In this document: piece after piece, positions 9,600 to 18,916 of the stretch
Layout: the number at the start of each line of letters is the position of its first letter
How positions within the stretch are numbered: the first letter of the stretch is position 1
From: Chelatococcus asaccharovorans
GTDB taxonomy: Bacteria > Pseudomonadota > Alphaproteobacteria > Rhizobiales > Beijerinckiaceae
Length of the DNA stretch: 64,000 nt
Assembly (NCBI RefSeq): GCF_003201475.1
Contig: NZ_QJJK01000006.1
Span: 62,001 to 126,000, forward strand
Reading direction: 5' to 3'
Translations under genes and position numbers: made by a program
The notes under the pieces: generated by a model
Told to the model about the DNA's origin: nothing
The model's input: only the letters and a program-made list of their open reading frames with translations
Databases searched by the model: none

Positions 9600-9817
9600 G
9601 GGGCGGATGGGCCAACGTGAAGCCAATGCCCAATCGGAAGAACGTGCCAGCCTTCAGCCCCTTCCTCTATCGATATCGCAACCTCGTCGAGCGCTTCTTC
9701 AACAAGATCAAGCACTTTCGGGCAGTGGCAACCCGCTTCGAAAAGCACGATGCAAACTACCTCGCTCTTGTGAAGCTCGCGGCCGCCAGAATTTGGATGC
9801 GGGTTATGAGTCGATGA
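9600..9817 (+). pseudogene. IS5-type transposase, 3' remnant
   Basis: Only the C-terminal ~72 codons of a DDE transposase of the IS5 group survive. The frame starts within WANVKPMPNRK and runs through the conserved FLYRYRNLVERFFNKIKHFR and LALVKLAAARIWMR segments to a stop. The Glu in NLVERFFN would be the third catalytic acid (DDE). No start, no N-terminal half and no terminal repeats are visible, so it is a dead fragment. It marks an old insertion at the border between the importer cluster and the next, rearranged segment. Confidence 0.75.
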
Positions 9818-9998
9818 CCTAATGCGCGAACTACTTCAAAGCCGCCGGATAAGAATCAGAATAAACCGGACCATCTCCAGCATAAGCGCTCGATAGTCCC
9901 ATACTGAACTCGTTCATACAGGAAGCGTAAGTATTACGGAGAACGAATTCTTTCCGGCGACACTTTGTTCATCCAGGCGGAGGCAAAGGCCGGCCATT
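9818..9998. other. Short spacer after the transposase remnant
   Basis: About 180 bp between the transposase fragment and the end of the leftward double-ATPase gene. I see no gene or clear terminator in it. Confidence 0.4.
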
Positions 9999-11417
9999 CT
10001 ATCCCGGGGGCAGCCCTGTTCCGAGGTGGATCACCCGCGACGCAACGCGTTCGGCGAGGGCGGTTTCATGGGTCACGATCAACAGGGCAAGGCCTCGGCT
10101 GCGCACAGCATCAATGAGAATGGTGAACACATCCTGTTGGCTCACCGGGTCGAGCTGTGATGCCGCCTCGTCTGCGAACAAAAAGGCGGGGTCCAGCATC
10201 AGAGCGCGGAGTATGGCAAAGCGTTGAAGTTCGCCGCCGGACACTTCCGTGGGATACCGATCGAGCAGCACACGCTGCAACCAGAGCTGTCCCATGGTTT
10301 CTTCAGCCTGTCGCCACGGCAATCGGTGTCGCTTGAGCAGATCTTCCAGAGCCCGGCGAAAGGTCTGGTAAGGGGCGAAGGCTGCAGGCGGATCCTGATA
10401 GAGCTTCTGAAGCCGTAGTGGTGAGATATCTCGGTTCCGCTCAACAAACCCTTTATCTGGCATGATGACGCGTAGCAGAAGGTTGCCCACCGTCGTCTTT
10501 CCGCATCCGCTCGGCCCCGTAATCGCGACGACCTCACCGCGGCTGATACTGATGTCGAAGTCCGTGAAAAGTTGCTTGTCGCCAAAACGCTTGGCTAGCC
10601 CGCGGCCACGAAGCACCATGTCGGTGGGGGCCGGAAGGCCGGGTGCCGGCCAGCGGCTGGGATCTGCCGCGATCAGGGCGCGGGCATAGGTGTGCCGCGG
10701 CCTCTCGAGCACGTCCAACGCAGGCCCGAATTCAACCAATCTGCCGTCCAGCATGACACCGATCATACCGCCGAGCGCCTTGGCAACTGCGATATCATGC
10801 GTAATCGTCAGGAGCAGACGGCCTTTCTCGACCTCTTGCCGCAGTCGCGTCACGACATTGTCGCGCAGCACGGCATCCAAGCCTTTGGTCGGCTCGTCGG
10901 CGATGAGCAGCGCGGCACCGGCAGCATGCGTGACGGCGATCGCCGCGCGCTGACACATGCCGCCCGAGAGCTCGTGTGGATAGTCCTTCGTCCTATCGCC
11001 GAGACCGACCTCCTCGAGATCCGCGCGGGCGCGGGCGTAGGCATCGGTCCGACTCGCCCCATGCAGATGGCGATGGACTTCCATCACCTGACCACCGATC
11101 CGCATCGTCGGATCAAGGGCAAGCCAAGGCTCCTGCGGCAAGAGAGCGACAGTCCGCCCCCATCCCTTACGCACTGCATCAGGTCCGATGGCGAGCAGAT
11201 CAGTTCCATCGAGATGTACGGAGCCAGTAACGGAAAGCCCGGCAGGGAGGCTTCCCATGATGGCATGGGCAACCAGCGATTTCCCCGACCCGCTGGCCCC
11301 GAGCAGCGTGAGCGGCAGACCCTGCGACAGCGTAAACGAGACATCGCGAACGATCGCCGTCGTCTCCGCGAAAACGTTGAGGCCGGATAAGGCGACGAAC
11401 ACGGTCCGCGTCCGCAT
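9999..11417 (-). CDS. Double-domain ABC ATPase (DppD-DppF fusion type) with a replaced 5' end
   Basis: Two nucleotide-binding domains in one chain, as in fused dipeptide/nickel importers. Domain 1: Walker A GASGSGKS, signature LSGGMCQR, Walker B LLIADEPTKGLD. Domain 2: Walker A GPSGCGKT, signature VSGGELQR, Walker B FLFADEAASQLD. The natural N-terminus is missing: homology begins at about LSGLNVFAE, and the residues before it (MRTRTVFVA) are the antisense of the DUF1775 gene, so a recombination joint lies near 11387-11392. ATG 11417 is the nearest usable start (472 aa), with no clear ribosome site. No permease or binding protein adjoins, so this ATPase is orphaned and may be non-functional. 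Confidence 0.75.
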   Translation of the reverse strand: MRTRTVFVALSGLNVFAETTAIVRDVSFTLSQGLPLTLLGASGSGKSLVAHAIMGSLPAGLSVTGSVHLDGTDLLAIGPDAVRKGWGRTVALLPQEPWLALDPTMRIGGQVMEVHRHLHGASRTDAYARARADLEEVGLGDRTKDYPHELSGGMCQRAAIAVTHAAGAALLIADEPTKGLDAVLRDNVVTRLRQEVEKGRLLLTITHDIAVAKALGGMIGVMLDGRLVEFGPALDVLERPRHTYARALIAADPSRWPAPGLPAPTDMVLRGRGLAKRFGDKQLFTDFDISISRGEVVAITGPSGCGKTTVGNLLLRVIMPDKGFVERNRDISPLRLQKLYQDPPAAFAPYQTFRRALEDLLKRHRLPWRQAEETMGQLWLQRVLLDRYPTEVSGGELQRFAILRALMLDPAFLFADEAASQLDPVSQQDVFTILIDAVRSRGLALLIVTHETALAERVASRVIHLGTGLPPG

Positions 11418-11766
11418 CCCCGATGGCGTGATTGCGGTGAAGCCCCAGCCGAAGCCTGGCTGGAAACTCGAGAAGGTAAAGGGCAAATATGCCAAGTCCT
11501 ACGACTACTACGGTACGCCGACGAGCGAAGGCGTGACCGAAGTCGTCTGGAGCGGCGGCAATCTCGCTGATGACGAATATGACGAGTTTGTCCTGCGCGG
11601 CTATCTGACTGGCGATTTGAAGGCGGACACGACACTCTATTTCCCCGTCGTCCAGGAATGCCCGGACGGCGCCGCCGCCCGTTGGATCGAGATCCCTGAG
11701 GAGGGCAAGAAGGCGGATGACTATGAAAAGCCAGCGCCCGGACTAAAGCTCGTTCCCAAGAAGTAA
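11392..11766 (+). pseudogene. DUF1775 (YcnI-like) copper-associated protein, 5'-truncated
   Basis: The last ~124 codons of a YcnI/DUF1775 protein, an exported domain that in relatives works with copper handling. Recognisable segments are NTVRVRIPDGVIAVKPQPKP, GTPTSEGVTEVVWSGG, YFPVVQEC and RWIEIPEEGKK. The signal peptide, the N-terminal His that binds copper, and the first ~50 residues of the domain are gone. The sequence in front is the start of the oppositely oriented ABC ATPase. The intact CopC-CopD gene follows 71 bp later, the usual neighbour of ycnI, so this was once a copper operon cut in half by a rearrangement. Confidence 0.8.
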
Positions 11767-11837
11767 TCGAGATCCAGGCGAGGGCGTATTGTGCCCGCGC
11801 CCCAACGTTTCCGGTAAACCCGCAGGCGAAGGCAACG

Positions 11838-13295
11838 ATGACCCGCAACACCAGTACCCAACTATGCTTGCTCTTCGCCATGCTGCTGAGCGCTGCGGTC
11901 GGTCTGCTGATCCCGGCGGGGGAAGCCGCCGCCCACGCCTCGCTTGTACGCGTGGAGCCGGCCGACGGCGCAGTCATCGGAGCAGCGCCACCAACTATCT
12001 CGCTGACGTTCAGCGAGCCCACCTCGCCGCTCGTCCTGAAACTCATAAGGCCCGACGGCAGGACGACCAGCCTCGATCGCTTCGCGCTGCGCGATACCAC
12101 CCTCGAGATCGAGGCGCCGACGGATCTGGGCAACGGGACGCATATCCTGAGCTGGCGAATTGTCTCCGAGGATGGACATCCGGTGGGCGGCTCCGCCGTA
12201 TTCTCGATCGGCGGCCCGAGCCGTGGTTCGGCTCCCGTCGCGAGCGAAGCGATCGACTGGCCCGTTCGTATCGCCATCTGGACGGGCAAGGTTTTGATGT
12301 ATGCCAGCCTCTTCCTTGGCATAGGCGGCATCTTCTTCATACGGTGGGTCGGTGATTGCTCTCCTGTGGCGAGGCGCGCGGCGCTCTGGGCCATTGCCGG
12401 CGCTTTGCTGGCCACCCCACTGACGGTGGGGCTGCAGGGGCTGGATGCGCTCGGCACGCCACTGACGGCCCTCGGCAACCCCATAACCTGGAAAACCGGG
12501 TTCTCCACGAGTTACGGCACGACTGTCCTCCTCGCGGTAGCGTCTGGGGGGCTTGCCCTCGTTGCGATCCTCACGCGGGGATGGGCCGGCAAGATCCTTT
12601 CGCTCCTTGCCTTTCTGGGCGTCGGAATGGCACTGGCCGCCAGCGGCCACGCAAGCGCCGCTCAACCTCAATGGCTGACGCGACCCGCGGTGTTCCTGCA
12701 TGCGACGGGGATCGCCTTCTGGGCCGGTTCGCTCATTCCGCTCGTCGCGGCATTTGCCGCACGCAAGCCCGACGCCGTCCTGGCCTTGCGCCGCTTCGCG
12801 AATGCCATCCCATTCGCCGTTCTGCCGCTGGTGGCGGCGGGCATGGTCCTGGCGCTCATCCAGCTGGGCGGCCCGGCCGCTTTGTGGAGCACGGCCTATG
12901 GCCAAGTCTTGATGGCCAAGCTGCTCCTGCTCGTCATCTTGTTTTGTCTCGCGGCCTATAACCGCTTCTGGCTGACGAAGCCGACCGAGCAGGGCGATCC
13001 CGTGGCGACCCGGCAGCTCGTTCGCTCAATCCGTATTGAACTGGCGATCGTTGTCACGATCTTCGCCGTTGCCGCGTTCTGGCGATTCACACCCCCGCCC
13101 CGCGCCCTCGCCGAGGCCGCAGCGGCGCCGGCTTCCATTCATATCCATACCGCCAAGGCCATGGCGGACCTGACGGTCGCGCCGGGGCGCGTCGGCCCGT
13201 CGTTGGCGTCCATCGTCATCATGACAGGCGACTTCGGGCCCCTCGCCGCCAAGGACGTCACGCTCATCCTCGCCAACCCCTCGGCTGGCATTTAA
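11838..13295 (+). CDS. CopC-CopD fusion (YcnJ-like copper protein), stopped early by an in-frame TAA
   Basis: Periplasmic copper-binding CopC domain joined to a CopD membrane domain, 485 residues as read. A signal peptide (about 1-31) ends before HASLVRVEPADGA, giving the mature N-terminal His that binds Cu(II). The second CopC His lies in EDGHPVGGS (about 117). Eight or so membrane helices follow (residues ~145-425), with QGLDALGTPL and ASGHASAAQP between them. The stop TAA at 13293 interrupts the protein at ANPSAGI; 51 further codons in the same frame continue family-like sequence to a TGA at 13449-13451. One base change (GAA or GAG to TAA) explains it. ATG 11838 is preceded by GAAGG. The core domains are intact, so partial function is possible. 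Confidence 0.85.
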   Translation: MTRNTSTQLCLLFAMLLSAAVGLLIPAGEAAAHASLVRVEPADGAVIGAAPPTISLTFSEPTSPLVLKLIRPDGRTTSLDRFALRDTTLEIEAPTDLGNGTHILSWRIVSEDGHPVGGSAVFSIGGPSRGSAPVASEAIDWPVRIAIWTGKVLMYASLFLGIGGIFFIRWVGDCSPVARRAALWAIAGALLATPLTVGLQGLDALGTPLTALGNPITWKTGFSTSYGTTVLLAVASGGLALVAILTRGWAGKILSLLAFLGVGMALAASGHASAAQPQWLTRPAVFLHATGIAFWAGSLIPLVAAFAARKPDAVLALRRFANAIPFAVLPLVAAGMVLALIQLGGPAALWSTAYGQVLMAKLLLLVILFCLAAYNRFWLTKPTEQGDPVATRQLVRSIRIELAIVVTIFAVAAFWRFTPPPRALAEAAAAPASIHIHTAKAMADLTVAPGRVGPSLASIVIMTGDFGPLAAKDVTLILANPSAGI

Positions 13296-13451
13296 CCCAT
13301 TCGCCGCCCCGCGAGGAGATCGGGCGATGGGACATGGCAGGTCGAGGCCCTGAACCTCCCGCTACCAGGTCGCTGGACCGCCCGCATCGACATTCTGATC
13401 TCGGATTTCGAGATTGTTAAACTCGAAGGCACCATAGAGATCCGACCATGA
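13296..13451 (+). pseudogene. Detached C-terminal tail of the CopC-CopD gene
   Basis: Fifty-one codons in the same frame as the CopC-CopD gene, separated from it only by TAA 13293-13295. They read PIRRPARRSGDGTWQVEALN, then PLPGRWTARIDILISDFE, and end EGTIEIRP before TGA. This is the C-terminal periplasmic domain seen in YcnJ-like proteins, so the tail was part of the gene until a point mutation. Confidence 0.8.
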
Positions 13452-14084
13452 GCGAATAAGAGATGTTTGAAGCTTATAATATGTATCTCCAGATAAATTT
13501 ACGATCAACGGACAACATATGAGAGATTATAGTGAACTCTAAGGAGTGGCGCATTTCATTAAAAGTACGATTTTGCGACAAACACACAGAGGCAGGTGAC
13601 TAGCCCCACGGGATCAGACTAGAATAGCACCCCGGCCGACCCACTAGCCAGTCAATATAGTGTCAAGGGACGCCGGTGTTTACTGCGAAACTCTCCCCAG
13701 GTGCGCTAGTCTGAATATTGCGCATTGACCTGGATGCAGCGATATCGACCATTGACGCCCGCAATCATTATCACTAGTCTTATACACGCTCTGCGAAATC
13801 TTCACACTGGAATTCCTAGGAAGCACGATAAGCCGGAGAGGCTATCATTCAGCTTTTTCCTGCCGCTCCATGGCGAAACCCAAACCCCTGCATCAAACGA
13901 AAGCTGTCGTTGCAGCACTTCACCATCTCCTTTTGACGCACCCACGATTCAGCAGGCCGCAGAAAGCAAATGCACCCGAGGGGCCGAGCAGGGAAGCCAG
14001 CACCCACAGTTACCTGTTTCAGCTCGCGCCGCTCCAGTCTGCGCCTGCTTGAAGCCTCCGCTAGCGGACCTGTTTGATAGAAAC
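13452..14084. other. Non-coding stretch, 633 bp
   Basis: No protein-like frame on either strand: the open frames here have biased, low-complexity translations. The first ~200 bp are clearly more AT-rich than the surroundings. Both flanking genes end here (converging), so no promoter is required. I see no RNA gene or strong terminator. Confidence 0.4.
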
Positions 14085-15266
14085 CTAGATCTCAGTTTTA
14101 CCGCCGTTTTGCAAATACAATTCGATCGGCTCCCGATACTGCTGAAATTCCTTGTAACCATGCGAAGTGGCGATACACACGATGGTTCTCGACTTGGCAT
14201 CGCCCGTCAGACCAATTGAGCGAGCCGCGGTTAGAGCCGCCGCGCTCGACAGTTCTGTATAAAGACCGTTTTGGGCGAGGACTTCCTGGTCGCGCAGCAC
14301 GTCCTGCTCATCAACGGGGATGGCGCTTCCGCCTGTCTTGCGGATTCCGTCAACTGCCTGAAAAGTAACTGTCGACCCGCCTAGGGATACCATGGCAGAC
14401 TTGCCATCATAAATGTTCCTATAGTCCCCCTCCTCCAGTGCGCGCTTGATCCGCGCGAACGGCTCCACCGCATGAACGCGTGGGATTGCACGGATCAACC
14501 CAGCCTCGCGAAGATCCACGAATCCCTGCGCAATTCCCCAGAGAAGGTCGCCTCTGGATGTGGGGACAACGATGTCCGTAACGGACCTGTTCTTCGTCTG
14601 AAGGAACAGTTCCAATGCGATGGCCCTGAAGCCGTCGATCCCGATCGGATTGCTACCGACCGCTGGGATCATATAATTCGTCACGGGATACCACTCGCCT
14701 GACCTGGCCTTCTGTGCCACCAGCATCCATCTTTCATCGGGAGTGGGTGTGGCCACCAATCTGGCGCCATGCATCTCACAAGCGCGCCTCCAGTTCGGGC
14801 TCATTCCCGGCATCGTCACGACGACGCAGCCCAGTCCCGCATGAGCGGCATAGGCGGCGACCGAAGTTCCAGCATTGCCGCTGGATGCGACTGCTAGCGT
14901 GGGGGCGCCCGCTTCGCGCGCGCGCTGAACGATCAGCGCGCTCATACGATCCTTGTGAGACCCGGTAGGATTGGCCGCCTCATTCTTCACAAGCAAACCG
15001 GCTACACCTGCCTCATCCGCAAGCCCGGGAAAATCGACAAGTGGCGTATGCCCTTCTCCGAGACAGGGCCCTGGATATGCCAGCCAATTGTGAACGGTAT
15101 CCATGCTTAGCTGGCCCGAAAAGCGGCCATAGCGCACCTTCAGACTAGCTGGCCACCCCTCCGCGAGGCAGGCGGGGCAGCCTTCGAAGAAATCATCGAA
15201 GGCGTAGTCGCGTTCGCAGCGGATGCACTGCATACCGACAATCGAAGAATTCCGGATGTTTTTCAT
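14085..15266 (-). CDS. Threonine-synthase-like PLP enzyme with N-terminal zinc ribbon
   Basis: Fold-type II PLP enzyme, 393 residues, close to threonine synthase and related beta-eliminating or beta-replacing enzymes. An N-terminal four-Cys ribbon (CIRC and CPAC, about 13-35) precedes the catalytic domain. The PLP lysine is in NPTGSHKDRMSA (about 108), and the phosphate-binding loop is SSGNAGTS (about 128-135). ATG 15266 has AGGA 7 nt upstream and starts 8 bp after the deacylase stop; a longer reading from 15314 would overlap that gene. In ectoine operons a PLP dehydratase (EutB) sits in this position, but EutB lacks this ribbon, so a homologous role is only suggested. Likely substrate: an amino acid released by the two hydrolases upstream. 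Confidence 0.8.
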   Translation of the reverse strand: MKNIRNSSIVGMQCIRCERDYAFDDFFEGCPACLAEGWPASLKVRYGRFSGQLSMDTVHNWLAYPGPCLGEGHTPLVDFPGLADEAGVAGLLVKNEAANPTGSHKDRMSALIVQRAREAGAPTLAVASSGNAGTSVAAYAAHAGLGCVVVTMPGMSPNWRRACEMHGARLVATPTPDERWMLVAQKARSGEWYPVTNYMIPAVGSNPIGIDGFRAIALELFLQTKNRSVTDIVVPTSRGDLLWGIAQGFVDLREAGLIRAIPRVHAVEPFARIKRALEEGDYRNIYDGKSAMVSLGGSTVTFQAVDGIRKTGGSAIPVDEQDVLRDQEVLAQNGLYTELSSAAALTAARSIGLTGDAKSRTIVCIATSHGYKEFQQYREPIELYLQNGGKTEI

Positions 15267-15274
15267 TGTCGGTC

Positions 15275-16291
15275 CTAGCGAGCCGCTATCGGGCGCATGA
15301 GGTTGTAGAGGCAATCGCCACGGGTGGTCAGAGACGGATGCCGGCGGCAGGAGATCTGTCCCGACTGCGGAAAATATAGGTCCTGCGGCTTCTGCGTCGG
15401 GTTGTCGATCGTGTATAGTCGACCGGCGAACTGGCCTCTCTTGACATGATCACCGACTGCAAAGAACGGCTCGAATATTCCGTCACCGTCGGCATAGAGT
15501 GAGAATTCGCTGCCAGGATTCTCCATAAGCTCGCTGCCCGTGCTTGCCGGAACCTCTATCGTAGGTGCGATCCCGACATGTTTCAAAAGCCGCTTCGTGC
15601 CATTCTCTGCGATTTGAAGGCCTCTCAAGGAAAGGGTTGCTCCCCCGCCCATTTCCGTGGTGATGCAGGGGACGCCCATTTCTCGTGCGACCGCGTTCAG
15701 GGTGGTCGCGCCGCCGCCACTAGCTCCGCTGCTGATAAAGCTGACTGGTGCACCGAACACCTGGAGCAGTTCGAACAGCTTATTGGTCTCATCCGGTGTT
15801 CGTCCGGGTCTGATCAGCGCGCAATGAACGTAGTCGAGTGAAAACCCGCCCGAATGAAGATCAACTACGATATCCGCCATCGGCAGCATGAAATCGCTGA
15901 CGTAGTGCGCGATCATCGCTGTAGGGGTTCCAAGAGCATTGCCAGGAAAGGATCGGTTGAGGTTGCCATCGTCCAACGGGGATACACGGATGCCAGCCTT
16001 GACGGCTGGATAATTTAGGGAAGGGATAATAATAACTCTTCCCTTGAGACTCTCCGGTTGAAGCTCACGTGCGATGTTCATTAACGCAAGTTGCCCCTCA
16101 TATTCGTCACCGTGACTGCCTGCGATCAGGAGCGCGGTGGGGCCGTCGCCATTCTTAATGGATACGATCGGAACCGGGATCCAACCGTAGGCCGACCGGG
16201 TCGTCGAATGAGGCAATCGCAGACAATCGGCGAACTTGCCGTCCTCTGCGAAGTTGATAGGCGTCCAGATGCGTGACTGGATTCTTGTCAT
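15275..16291 (-). CDS. Succinylglutamate desuccinylase/aspartoacylase family deacylase (DoeB/EutE-like)
   Basis: Zinc hydrolase of the AstE/AspA family, 338 residues, which removes an acyl group from an N-acyl amino acid. Zinc ligands are in GSHGDEYEG (His and Glu, about 59-67) and in DLHSGG (His, about 150). The C-terminal part (about 255-330) is a barrel-sandwich domain. In ectoine degradation the family member DoeB/EutE deacetylates N-alpha-acetyl-2,4-diaminobutyrate after the M24 hydrolase DoeA/EutD opens the ring; here the M24 gene ends 10 bp upstream, the same pairing. ATG 16291 follows AAGG by about 9 nt. The substrate is inferred only from context. Confidence 0.8.
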   Translation of the reverse strand: MTRIQSRIWTPINFAEDGKFADCLRLPHSTTRSAYGWIPVPIVSIKNGDGPTALLIAGSHGDEYEGQLALMNIARELQPESLKGRVIIIPSLNYPAVKAGIRVSPLDDGNLNRSFPGNALGTPTAMIAHYVSDFMLPMADIVVDLHSGGFSLDYVHCALIRPGRTPDETNKLFELLQVFGAPVSFISSGASGGGATTLNAVAREMGVPCITTEMGGGATLSLRGLQIAENGTKRLLKHVGIAPTIEVPASTGSELMENPGSEFSLYADGDGIFEPFFAVGDHVKRGQFAGRLYTIDNPTQKPQDLYFPQSGQISCRRHPSLTTRGDCLYNLMRPIAAR

Positions 16292-16301
16292 GTCGGTCGC
16301 C

Positions 16302-17531
16302 TTATTTGATTACGGGAATGGTCTCAGGCGAGACCTCGCTGAGGAATTCAACGCCATCCTCGCGAACGAAAACCACTTCTTCGAATTGGAAGACTGCGCC
16401 CTTCTTCTCAAGCTTAGGTTCAATGTGGAAGATCATTCCCGGTTTGATGAAGGTTTCATCGGTTGCTGAGATGGACGGGGGCTCGGTGACATCAAGTCCG
16501 CCGCCGTGGCCGATGCGGGTGACCCGCCCGTAAATCTCGCCGAGAGCGGCGTCAGCCCAAAGACGTTGGAATGTGTCGAAGATGTCGCAACAGCGAAGAC
16601 CCGCTTTGACGGTCTTAGCCAGCTCGATAGTCAAAGAGCGGACGCCCGTGTAGGTGTCAATTTCCCACTGACTGGGATCGCCGCACCGCGCTATCCGGTT
16701 TCGATCGGCAGGATATCCGCCATAGGTCGCACGGAAGTCGGTCCAGATATAGTGGCCGCTGCGCAGCTTGCGTTCTGAGGGATGGCGCCCGTAGAAAAAA
16801 TCGCCGTCCGCAAAGAGCATCGCGATCGGCGGAGCGCTTTCGGCCCCGTTGAGGTAGATCTGCGCCTGCATCATTTGGCAGAGCTCATACTCCGGAATTC
16901 CAACATAGGCCATCGCCACGGACTGGTCGAAAGCACGGTTGACGATACCGAAAGCAATCTTTTTCATCTCGGCTTCGTACTGGCTCTTGATCAGGCGCAC
17001 ACGCCAGAGAAGATCGACCGCGCTGACAGCCTCACCATCAGACGACAGGCGGTTGAGACTGCTGACAAGATGAAGCGAGCCGCGACCCAGCATGTCGGGC
17101 CCGTGATCGATTGAGATCCGCCGGCGAGAAGCTGGCATCGCGGCGATCTGGTCAGCGATGGCATCAATGGCTTCGGTGAGATAGCCGTCGTAGAGGATCG
17201 ATGAGAACACCCGCGGTGCCGATTCGATCAGGTTGGCTTCGGTCAGACTGCCGAACACCACCAGGCGATCATGCGTGAGCATCGCGAGGATGGGACGCGC
17301 GTGATAAGCCCACGACATCGTCCTGTAGTCGGTAAAATAGTGGACGTTCTTCTGATCTGTGAGAACCATCACATCCAGACCCGCACGTTCCATCTCCGTC
17401 CGCGCCCGAGCGATACGATGTTCAAGCTCCTCAAGGGGGACTGGCGGAGCGGGCGGCAACCATCTCGCATCCATGGAAAGGTTACGGCGGCCGCGGGCAT
17501 TAATCCGCGACGCGACAGATTGCTGGTTCAT
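16302..17531 (-). CDS. M24 family hydrolase (DoeA/EutD-like)
   Basis: Creatinase/prolidase-fold hydrolase, 409 residues. The catalytic domain keeps all metal ligands: Asp pair in TDFRATYGGYPADRNR, His in RIGHGGGLDVTEPP, Glu in FHIEPKLEK and Glu in QFEEVVFV. An N-terminal creatinase-like domain covers about residues 30-180. Ectoine hydrolase (DoeA/EutD) belongs to this family and has similar length; the following AstE/AspA gene strengthens the comparison. It could equally act on another amide or N-acyl amino acid. ATG 17531 is used; ATG at codon 20 (MDARWLPP) is an alternative. It heads a three-gene unit (M24, deacylase, PLP enzyme). Confidence 0.8.
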   Translation of the reverse strand: MNQQSVASRINARGRRNLSMDARWLPPAPPVPLEELEHRIARARTEMERAGLDVMVLTDQKNVHYFTDYRTMSWAYHARPILAMLTHDRLVVFGSLTEANLIESAPRVFSSILYDGYLTEAIDAIADQIAAMPASRRRISIDHGPDMLGRGSLHLVSSLNRLSSDGEAVSAVDLLWRVRLIKSQYEAEMKKIAFGIVNRAFDQSVAMAYVGIPEYELCQMMQAQIYLNGAESAPPIAMLFADGDFFYGRHPSERKLRSGHYIWTDFRATYGGYPADRNRIARCGDPSQWEIDTYTGVRSLTIELAKTVKAGLRCCDIFDTFQRLWADAALGEIYGRVTRIGHGGGLDVTEPPSISATDETFIKPGMIFHIEPKLEKKGAVFQFEEVVFVREDGVEFLSEVSPETIPVIK

Positions 17532-18092
17532 GATTTTCCCAATCCGCTCTATTGTACTTGCGACCCGCTTCCGCCGGCGTCGGAGACTGCTCCCATCACA
17601 GAATCCACCCGAGCTAAGCGTCCATTCAGCAATGATCTCAAATTCGCCATTACTGTCGAATAACGCTTACGACCACACGCGTCCTGACACCGATATCCTT
17701 CCAGCCTCGGATCGCGACTACGCGTCTATACGATCCCGCCGTCCTCGCCCGACGCAATCCCAGGCCAGCATATTACAGAGCGCGAAACACTGATGAGCGT
17801 TTGACTTCGCCCCAGTCTTGCCTCGAAACGAGGAGCGGAGCAACAAACCGGACTTGCCAGAGACCGCGGGACAGGCCTGACGGCTCCCGCGGGGCCATCA
17901 ATCCTCTTGCAGCGATCGACCTGTCGATCAGGTCGCACAGCTATCCGCACAGCCTGCACGCGACTGCCAGGATTTTCGGGGTTCTCACGCTTCGACGCCC
18001 ATCCTCCTGCAGCCACCTTTCTTACTGTCGACGTGTCCACCACACCGCCCCACGTCCGCGCCGCCTGGAGCCGGTTCTCTGCCCATCCGCAA
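17532..18092. other. Intergenic gap, 561 bp, between transporter and enzyme units
   Basis: No convincing gene on either strand. It presumably holds the promoter of the M24 unit. I looked for the TATAC-N3-GTATA operator found near the transporter and did not see it here. Confidence 0.4.
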
Positions 18093-18884
18093 TCAATGCA
18101 GGAGCTGACTGAGGAACTGTCTCGTCCGCACCTGTACCGGATTGCTGAAGAACTCCGCCGGATTTGCCTGTTCGACAATCTCCCCGCCGTCCATGAAGAT
18201 AACGCGGTCGGCCACCTCGCGGGCGAAACCCATCTCGTGCGTCACGCAGATCATCGTCATTCCTTCGTCGGCAAGACGGGTCATAACGTCGAGGACTTCC
18301 TTGATCATTTCTGGGTCGAGTGCAGATGTCGGCTCGTCAAAAAGCATGATCTTCGGTTTCATGCAAAGGGCACGTGCGATAGCGACGCGCTGCTGTTGTC
18401 CCCCTGAGAGCTGGGCTGGAAACTTCTTCGCCTGCTCCGGGATTCGGACACGCGTCAGATTCTCCATCGCAACTGCTTCGGCCGCATTTCTCGCCAGCTT
18501 CCGCGCCCGGACGAGGGCAAGGGTGCAGTTGTCGATGACGTTGAGGTGTGGAAAGAGGTTGAACTGCTGAAAAACCATCCCGACTTCGCGCCGGATCGCC
18601 GGCAGACCCTTCGTGCCAGGCCGCAGTTCGGTCCCATTCACCACAATCCTGCCTCGTTGATGCTTTTCCAATTGATTGACGCACCTGATCAAGGTCGACT
18701 TACCCGAACCCGAAGGGCCGCAGACAACGATCCGTTCACCCGTTGCGACGTGCAGATTTACATCGCGCAGCACTTGGAAGTTGCCATACCACTTCGAAAC
18801 ATTCTCGATGGAGACCGCCGTGCCGCCGCGCACTGTCTGGATGGAGCCCATCCCGGCCTGCTCGTCAGTTGGGTTTGAGGTCAT
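18093..18884 (-). CDS. Polar amino acid ABC importer ATPase (EhuA/GlnQ-like)
   Basis: Nucleotide-binding subunit, 263 residues. Walker [10 protein letters not shown]-loop [10 protein letters not shown], signature LSGGQQQR, Walker [13 protein letters not shown]-loop CVTHEMGFA: the classical polar-amino-acid set. ATG 18884 (MTSNPTDE) is chosen because GGAGGAA sits 4-5 nt upstream; the GTG four codons earlier would run through that ribosome site. It is the last gene of a binding-protein/permease/permease/ATPase operon read leftward, starting 32 bp after the second permease gene. Confidence 0.9.
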   Translation of the reverse strand: MTSNPTDEQAGMGSIQTVRGGTAVSIENVSKWYGNFQVLRDVNLHVATGERIVVCGPSGSGKSTLIRCVNQLEKHQRGRIVVNGTELRPGTKGLPAIRREVGMVFQQFNLFPHLNVIDNCTLALVRARKLARNAAEAVAMENLTRVRIPEQAKKFPAQLSGGQQQRVAIARALCMKPKIMLFDEPTSALDPEMIKEVLDVMTRLADEGMTMICVTHEMGFAREVADRVIFMDGGEIVEQANPAEFFSNPVQVRTRQFLSQLLH

Positions 18885-18916
18885 ATATTCCTCCACGAGG
18901 CTTGAGGTAATGCTGA

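Noticed and set aside
9464-9748. 94-codon minus-strand frame near the transposase remnant
   Set aside because: Antisense of the recognisable IS5-type transposase C-terminus.
11084-12508. 474-codon open frame on the minus strand spanning the joint
   Set aside because: Ser/Arg-rich nonsense translation crossing both the DUF1775/CopC genes and the ATPase in a non-coding frame.
13725-14219. 164-codon open frame in the gap after the copper gene
   Set aside because: Low-complexity composition, overlaps the end of the PLP enzyme antisense and has no ribosome site.
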